A stretch of 64,000 bases of DNA, from contig OX940865.1 in assembly GCA_954871525.1 (NCBI GenBank), positions 11,112,606 through 11,176,605 on the forward strand, in the 5' to 3' direction. This document shows, piece after piece, positions 57,401-64,000 of the stretch. The position numbers were made by a program, and so were the translations under genes. The notes beneath the pieces are model-generated. The model worked only from the letters and a program-made list of their open reading frames with translations, searched no databases and was not told the origin of the DNA. The DNA comes from Parietaria judaica. Its lineage: Eukaryota > Streptophyta > Magnoliopsida > Rosales > Urticaceae. Position 1 is the stretch's first letter; each line of letters opens with the position of its first letter.

Positions 57401-58108
57401 AATTTAAGGTTGGACAACGATTTCTTGACAAGTTCCCCGATTCTAAGTTTATGATTTTTCTATGATAAGTAGATTTATAATAACATTTTCGAACTTTTTA
57501 AATATTATTAAATCATTATTTTGTCTTGATCCTGCCTTAATGTCCCACCTCTGGTAAGAAATCGCGATTCACCAACTCCGGACCGAATTGAGATAAATAA
57601 AAAACTCGAAAATCCTTGGCTCAAATCCCCATTTGGCCCTTTTAATGTCTTTAAGACATTTTTTTTTGTCTTCTATATAATTTCTCAAGTGTTAAAGTGA
57701 AGCTCGTGATATTCTAAGAGGCGAGAAATTGTACGTGCATGCATGCAGGTGACGAACGAGGTGTTCCGGTACGCTAAGAAGGCAGGGGCGAGCCACATAA
57801 ACAAGCCGAAGATGCGGCACTACGTGCACTGCTACGCACTGCACTGCCTGGACGAGGCAGCCTCGAATGCGCTGCGGCGTGCGTACAAGGAGCGGGGCGA
57901 GAACGTGGGCAGCTGGCGCAACGCGTGCTACCAGCCGCTGGTGGGCATCGCGGCGAGGCAGGCGGCGTGGGACATCGACGCCATCTTCAACTCGCATCCT
58001 CTCCTCTCCATCTGGTACGTCCCAACCAAGCTCCGCCACCTCTGCCACGCCGAGAGAAACGCCCAGCACCTCCCCGCCGCCCATCCCCACAACCGACTCC
58101 CCTTTTGA
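54402..58108 (+). CDS. LFY: LEAFY/FLORICAULA floral meristem identity transcription factor
   Basis: Exons are 54402-54732, 55440-55840 and 57749-58108. This is the family's three-exon structure with in-phase GT-AG borders; the protein has 363 residues against ~396-424 usual. The N-terminal SAM oligomerisation domain ([20 protein letters not shown] through [17 protein letters not shown]) is intact. The acidic/basic linker is short. The DNA-binding domain runs from [20 protein letters not shown] through [20 protein letters not shown] to [19 protein letters not shown] and ends LPF. LFY activates AP1, AG and other floral genes. Odd points are several changes at near-invariant sites after GENVGSW (see findings), high exon GC, and a 1.9 kb second intron with a perfect minisatellite. 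No frameshift is seen. One gene only is visible. Confidence 0.96.
56521..56778. repeat. Perfect 86-base tandem repeat, three copies, in LEAFY intron 2
   Basis: AGTTTAATTGTTCAACTACT starts units at 56521, 56607 and 56693. The three copies look identical except at the final base or two. Perfect identity implies a recent expansion. Confidence 0.9.
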
Positions 58109-60048
58109 CCTTCTCTCTCTATGTATTGTATGACTTGCTACATCTAGAATTCGTGTAATTTTACTTTAAGCCTGAGTTTAAAAAAAAAAAAAAAAAAAAC
58201 ATGGTACGAAAATCGTAGGTATTATTCGAGAATCGATATAAAATGATCTTTACTATGCGGACATAGTCATGATCAAGGTTCTAAATGCTGTAATCAAAGA
58301 AAAATCGTCAGTTTAATTTACGGGTTCATCGATGAGTTATTTTATAAAGTTTATTGATGAATTTTATATAATAATAGCATATATGTACTATATAAATGTA
58401 AGCTAATGTTGTAAAGTTGCTTTTGCAATTAAAAACAAATGTAGGGTTAATTATAATTTTCTTAGAACTAGTTGCTAATGAACGGAATTTAATTAACTTA
58501 GAACTTGGTCTATGGTTCGCGCCCAGAGTTGGACCCAATGATCGCGTGGGCAATCAAGGATGTAGTCAACGAGGGTTGACTAATATATTGATTTTATTGA
58601 ATATGACAACGTCTTCTCCGGCGAGGCGTCAAGCTTCCCTAAGATTTCTTTGTCCCTGGCAACCATCGGCGACAGGGGAAGGACTGCAAAAAAGAAAATA
58701 TGATGCCGGACAGAAGTGTAATCACGTATCTTTTCAGAAAAAGGTAATCATGTAGTTTAGGTTTAGTGAAATCCGAGGACATAAGTGCCTCATGAAGGAG
58801 TGAACCCTCGTGGGGTGAGGCCTTCAACAGATAGCAGCCGCCTAAGACATGGACGGGGGTGAGCGCGATCTTTAGGATTTGGAGAGTTTCGATGGAGTCG
58901 TCAAGAGTTGGGCTTGCGACGAGCTCCGAGGCAAAGATGTTCTTCCTATAAGCGAGCTTCAGGGCGAGGGCAGCCCGTTTTGCCAACCTTCCAGATGAAG
59001 GCGATCTACAAGATGTTGATCTCGAATTTGGAGATAGCTATCACCGAGTTCGGGATCAACATTCTCGAGTTCGATGTTAGCATCCTCGGGAATAGGATCC
59101 TCAAGGATCGAGATTAATATTCTCGAATTCGATGATAGGATTTCTGAGCCGGGTTAGCATTGCCGACCTCGGAGTTAATAACAATAATGTCCAAAATGCT
59201 AAATCCGAATTCAAATTACAACGGTCGTACACGAAGACGGAGTTTTTTTTTTTAAACTACCGTATTTAAAAATGATGTCCTCAATGATTGAGGTTACAAA
59301 CTCAGACATCGGGGTTAACATTACCGAATTCGGTGTTAGCGAAATTCGACTACGGTGCTGCTAACCACTGTGACCAATCTTACAATGCGGTGGTTTTACG
59401 CCTAGATCTATCATTTCAAGCCCTTAAAAGTGTTTAAATGACCAAAAACAAAAACTTTGAATTTCAAATGCTTACACTGGCAGCAGAAGAAAGGCATTGT
59501 CGTGTGGTTTTTTGCCACGACGAAGATGACAAGTGGAGGGACATGAATTTCTGGCCCTCCTGGAAACGTTTATTATAGTCCCACCGTAAAAAGGATTTTC
59601 GAATAAACAAAGAAATATATGGGGAGAAGTGGTACCTCCCACGAAGCAAGAATGTCAGAGTGAGAGAAAGAGAGGAAGCGTGGTCCCAAATTAGGATTTT
59701 GGTTTTGTTTTTGTTTTTATATGAAATTTCATCGACAAAATGATAACCAAGCATTTGACATTATCGTTTTTTGATTTTTTAATTTTTGAAACATTTTAAA
59801 CAATTTAAACATTCCAGAAATAGCGGAAGAACCCGTTAAAAGAAAACTAAACCTATTAGAAGAAAATCACAGACATGTTTTTTTATTAAAAGAATGGTAC
59901 TTGAATTGATATTTTTTGGCCGACATAATTCCAGAGTTTCTTTTGCTTCTATATATATATACTTTCTCTCTTTTTTCTTTTTGAATTATTTTTAATTAAA
60001 AAAGTTGAATAGCCACCTGGACGTGAAAATTCATTGTTGTCAATATTT
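58109..60048. other. Intergenic region downstream of LEAFY
   Basis: It starts with a 3' flank and a poly(A) run at 58181-58199. A GC-richer patch at 58610-59000 has an open reverse frame (58639-58986, 115 codons) with no domain I recognise, probably a gene or transposon fragment. Imperfect repeats of a CGAGTTCGATGTTAGCAT type lie at 59040-59340. Confidence 0.45.
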
Positions 60049-60257
60049 TTTTTTTGAATGGGGTGGCGCTATCGGCCAATGTTACAATGCACTCTCGCAT
60101 GACTTAGATATATTCAGTGTAAGAACAGGTGGCACTATTGGTCAAGTTTACAATAATGTAAAGGGGCACTCCTTTGAGACCCATGAGGGTTTGAACCCAT
60201 GACCTCTTGAATAGAGGAGTGTGGAGTTATCACTTGGCCAAGCAAGCTTGGTTTTTC
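60049..60257 (-). mobile_element. tRNA-derived SINE with 13-base target-site duplication
   Basis: On the reverse strand the 5' end reads AAGCTTGCTTGGCCAAGTGA, with an A-box-like TGGCCAAGTGA and a B-box-like GGTTCAAACCC about 40 bases on, as in tRNA-type Pol III promoters. The 3' end is an A run (Ts at 60046-60055 on the plus strand). GTTGTCAATATTT is present at 60036-60048 and 60258-60270. Confidence 0.85.
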
Positions 60258-60356
60258 GTTGTCAATATTTAAAACCCAAAAAATCACCTCCATTAAAGTT
60301 TAAACTAATGTTAATTAAGGGTTCCTTTAATTTTAGAGGTAATCAATAATTTCTTA

Positions 60357-61097
60357 GGTGGCGTTTGGTTAACTGTTTTGCGAAACCAGTTTTGCAATTC
60401 GGTTTCGGAAACCAGTCTAAGAATTTAGTCTACCAAACCAGTTTGGGAGTTTGATTTTTGAAACACTGTTTGGTTAGTCTTTTGTTAATCTCTAGTTGAA
60501 TTTAAATGAAAAAAATGCAATAAAATACAATTTATGTTACTAAAAAGAAAATATATTTTATTTGAAAGTAATATATATTAATATTATGTCTAAAAAATAT
60601 TTTCATAATACAAAAACTATTCGTATTTCATGACTCTTATTACATATGTTTAAATTATGTAATATAAAATAGTAAATATTCCGTTTCAATAGTTTATATC
60701 ATTGTAATTAAGTTAGTATTTAATAATATATACATTTTAAGTATAATTGTTAATATGATAGTAATCTTATTAAAATTTATAATTATACATAAAAATGATT
60801 TTAATAATTTATCATATAAGTTAATTTTATAGTTAATATCTTATTATAAATAATATAATAATATTATAGACAGATAGTACATTATTATTGTTTTATTTTG
60901 TATGATTGAGTTGAATATCAAAAACAGAAAACAACTTCAAGTCATTTTCTGTTTTCCTTCATTAAAATTTCAGTGGTCTGCGAGACCGGTCTCAGAAACA
61001 GAGACAACTGGCAACCAAACGTGTTCTGCGAAACCAATATGACACTGTTTGAAACTAAAACCAGAAATTGGTCTCGGAGACCATAACCAAACGCCCC
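60357..61097 (-). mobile_element. MITE copy C (same family as copy A, opposite orientation)
   Basis: 741 bases, GGTGGCGTTTGGTTAAC...AACCAAACGCCCC. TTA flanks both sides (60354-60356 and 61098-61100), a Harbinger-type target site. It matches the reverse complement of 48063-48804. Confidence 0.78.
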
Positions 61098-61257
61098 TTA
61101 GGTTCTTCCAGTTTCATTTGTTTTATGCTTTTGACGACCTTTTCCCAAAATCTCAGATAACTCTTTAGTCTGAAACTGTATTCTGATTTACGAAAGTAAA
61201 CGACGCGTCGTTTATGAAGAAAACGACAAAAAAGGGGTCGCTGACGTGGGCGGGCAC

Positions 61258-61278
61258 TATAAAAGTGATTTTCCCGCG
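61258..61278 (+). promoter_or_regulatory. TATA box and E2F-type site of the RAD16-like gene
   Basis: TATAAAA is at 61258-61264, 95 bases before the ATG. TTTTCCCGCG at 61269-61278 fits the E2F consensus TTTSSCGC. E2F sites are common in plant S-phase and DNA-repair genes, so S-phase expression is a reasonable guess. Confidence 0.6.
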
Positions 61279-61358
61279 CCGCGCCGTTGCGATTGCACCC
61301 ACTCTTCTCACAGTCAGAGTCGCTCCTTTTCGCTCGCAGAAGGAAGGAAACCCTAGAC

Positions 61359-63987
61359 ATGGAGCTCCGTTCTCGCCGAGCCCCCAACGATTCTGCCTCC
61401 AACGGTACACGAACCCCCTCTTCTCTTCTCTTCTCTATCCAATTTGACTCGAGAGTCTTTCACCAGGAGACGACGATCACGATGAAGAACTTCATCATAG
61501 CGATACTTCCGATGACCAGCTTTACATTGATTCATCGGAGTCTGAATCTGATCAAGGTAATTCTTGTCGCGGACTAGGGATTTCTCTGCGTTTACGAACA
61601 AGATATACTTTTGTTTATATTTATATGTATTGTAGGCGAGGAGGAGGAGGAAGAAGTGTCTAGGAAAAGGAGGAAGGAGACTGTGAATGTGATGGAAGAA
61701 GAACCGATCGGAGCGGGAACGGCGAAGCCTAAAGGCTCGGCTTCAAGAAAAAAGAAAATCAAACCAGTTCTCTTGTGGCAGACTTGGGAAGAAGAGAATA
61801 GCAAGTGGCTTGATGAAAACATGTCAAAGGACTTTGATTTGGATACGAATAACGAGGTGATGATTGAGTCTTTGGAAGCACCGTCGATCATGGTCGGGGA
61901 TTTGCTAAGGTACCAGAAGGAGTGGCTGGCTTGGGCTTTGAAGCAAGAAAGTTGTGCAGCGATCAGAGGGGGAATTCTTGCGGATGAAATGGGGATGGGT
62001 AAGACTCTTCAAGCCATCGCGCTCGTACTTTCCAAACGAGAATTGGGTGAAGCTTCTTCATCTTCGTCGACGCGATTGAGAGCCACGCTCGTCATCTGTC
62101 CAATGGTTGCTGTGACTCAGTGGGTGTCTGAGATTGACAGATTCACTTCAAAAGGAACCACTAAAGTTCTCGTCTATCACGGTTCCAACAGGGAGAAATT
62201 ATCTAATAAGTTCTCTGAGTATGATTTTGTGATTACTACGTACTCGATCGTTGAGACAGAGTTCAGAAAACACATGATGCCTCCCAAACAGAAGTGCCCT
62301 TACTGTGGAAAACTCTACTATGAGAAGGCGATGAAGACTCATTTGAAGTACATGTGTGGGCCCGATGCCTGTAGAACAGAGAAGCAGTCTAAGCAAACAA
62401 GGAAAAAAAATTCTAGAGAGAACACAATGAGCCGTTTTAAGAAGGAAGCGGATATATCTTTGCAGTTTTCGAGCAAGCATTCAGCTGAACCAGATTCGCT
62501 TAGGAGAAACTCACCGCTGCACGCTGTGAAGTGGGAGCGTATCATTTTGGACGAGGTAATTTACCTTTCTAGGCATCAAAATTTAATGCGTGAATAGATT
62601 TTGTAAAGCTCACAACTTATTTGTGTAGGCCCATTATATAAAAGCTAGACAGTCTAACACAGCGAAAGCTGTTCTTGCTTTAGAGTCCTCGTACAAATGG
62701 GCTCTGAGTGGTACTCCCATTCAAAATCGTGTGGGCGAATTATACTCTTTGGTAAGTAGTTTTGCTTTCAAAAGGCTTAATGTGTGCTTCAACTTCCTTC
62801 TTACGTGCTTCTGATTTATATTGGCAGATACGGTATTTGCAAATAGTCCCGCATTCCTACTACTTTTGTAAGGATTGTGACTGCAGAAAACTTGATCACA
62901 GGTATTATTCGAGAACCCAACTCATATTTAGCCCCCAACAACCATTCAGTGTGATTTCTTGATGCTATTTTCCAAGAAAATAACTATAGTCTTGCCTTTT
63001 ATTTTTCTGCTTGTAATTTTTATCTTGCAAGGAGTGCTCCAAGACGCTCTTCTATTTTATAGCAATTACGGTCATAATTTTTTTTAAGTTTGGCTGTCCA
63101 AACTGATTAATCTTTAGCTTGTCATCTGTGTTTATGTCTTGCTTGTAGTTTGGGAGAATGTTCGAATTGCCATCATAGCTCCGTGAGGCACTTCTGCTGG
63201 TGGAATAAAGTGAGTATGCAAGTTAAGCGTTAATTAAAAGGTGTTTGCTGACTTGAAGTTAATGGTTCATTGGATTTGTAGTTCATTGCGACCCCAATAA
63301 AGGAGTACGGAAAGCTGGACATGGGGATAAGGGCGATGATATTCCTCAAGCACAAAATCCTAAAGAGCATATTACTACGACGGACAAAGAAGGGCAGGGC
63401 TGCTGACCTGGCACTTCCTCCTCGAATTGTATTTTCTGTGCCTCTTCCTTCTATTTCTTACCAATAACGACTTGAATATTTACGGCTCTTTTACCATAGG
63501 TTTCATTGAGGAGGGACACGTTGGATGTGAGAGAACACGATTATTACGAGGCCTTGTACAATGACAGTCAGGCACAATTTAACACGTATGCCAGCTCCTC
63601 CTTTTCCCGATTTTTATACGCTTGTCAACGGAAGTGTATTGAGAATGCCTGAATAATATAACTTTCTTGTTATAGCTATGTTCAAGCAGGAACTTTGCTC
63701 AACAATTATGCACACATATTTGACCTTCTCACTCGACTACGCCAGGTGAATAATGATTTTGATGTTATCTCAACATATTGGTGCATCTTCCTGATTTGAA
63801 CTTAAGAATTCTCTAGATCCTAAGTGAAATTTGTGTTCACTTATTTCTCTTGTCCTCTCAGGCAGTTGACCATCCATACCTCGTGGTATATTCTGCAACT
63901 GCTTGTAAGAGAAATGCAAACCAAGTGAATAATGCGGACGCCGAATTAGTATGCGGTATCTGTCATGACCATCCAGAAGATCACGTG
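61359..63987 (+). CDS. RAD16: RAD16-like SNF2 ATPase/RING helicase (5' part, cut by window end)
   Basis: Exons are 61359-61404, 61467-61556, 61636-62555, 62629-62751, 62828-62901, 63149-63209, 63282-63428, 63500-63585, 63676-63745 and 63862-63987; all are in phase, giving 581 residues so far. An acidic N-terminus ([15 protein letters not shown]) precedes the SNF2 domain with [19 protein letters not shown] (Walker A), IILDEAHYIK (DEAH) and [12 protein letters not shown] long insert has [20 protein letters not shown] and CKDCDCRKL...CSNCHH zinc-binding pairs. The RING finger begins at [11 protein letters not shown], where the window stops. Yeast Rad16 acts with Rad7 in global-genome nucleotide excision repair; plant copies are assigned by homology only. 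Confidence 0.92.
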
Positions 63988-64000
63988 GTAGCTTCTCTCT

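Noticed and set aside
60157..60240. Possible functional tRNA gene (GGTTTGAACCC box)
   Set aside because: No acceptor stem or cloverleaf can be formed; poly(A) and target duplication show it is a SINE.

Overview
This is a nuclear genome segment from a flowering plant. Its genes have many short GT-AG introns and encode chloroplast, xylan-synthesis, phragmoplast and floral-identity proteins typical of angiosperms. The intergenic space is AT-rich and full of plant transposons. The LEAFY/FLORICAULA protein ends in LPF, like Antirrhinum FLO, which suggests a core eudicot, probably an asterid of the Lamiales. That placement is inference.

Layout. 1-198: tail of an unrecognised gene. 1746-4225 (+): organellar RAD52-like/ODB protein, with a dead Ty3/gypsy chromodomain fragment in intron 3. 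4944-7578 (+): short-chain dehydrogenase/reductase. 8469-10831 (-): IRX10/IRX10-like xylan xylosyltransferase, convergent with the SDR. 11.2-15.5 kb: nested transposons. 16168-25162 (-): 22-exon FUSED-type kinase TIO/RUNKEL. 26.0-28.4 kb: hAT-like element and truncated LTR element. 29100-31939 (+): CRUMPLED LEAF (CRL). 33306-35234 (-): membrane-anchored plastid rubredoxin. 35.8-53.5 kb: 18 kb transposon block, holding a decayed Tekay-like Ty3/gypsy element with nearly identical 2.1 kb LTRs, flanked by two copies of a 1.35 kb segment. 54402-58108 (+): LEAFY/FLORICAULA. 60.0-61.1 kb: SINE with perfect target-site duplication, then a MITE. 61359 to the end (+): RAD16-like SNF2/RING helicase, cut by the window edge.

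The genes are unrelated housekeeping and developmental loci, not a pathway cluster. Their order is informative. From memory of Arabidopsis, SDR-GUT1/IRX10L-LFY are adjacent at At5g61830-61850, and rubredoxin-CRL-SDR are adjacent at At5g51010-51030. The window holds the union of both sets, as expected of an ancestral order before duplicate-gene loss.

No new defence, metabolic or mobile system is evident. The observations most worth following are the union synteny, unusual residues in the LEAFY DNA-binding domain, the duplicated 1.35 kb segment around the Tekay-like element (rearrangement or assembly artefact), the mismatch between young LTRs and dead coding region, and several clean nested insertions. 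Exon boundaries were set by hand from GT-AG sites, reading-frame phase and remembered family sequences; no alignment was run.
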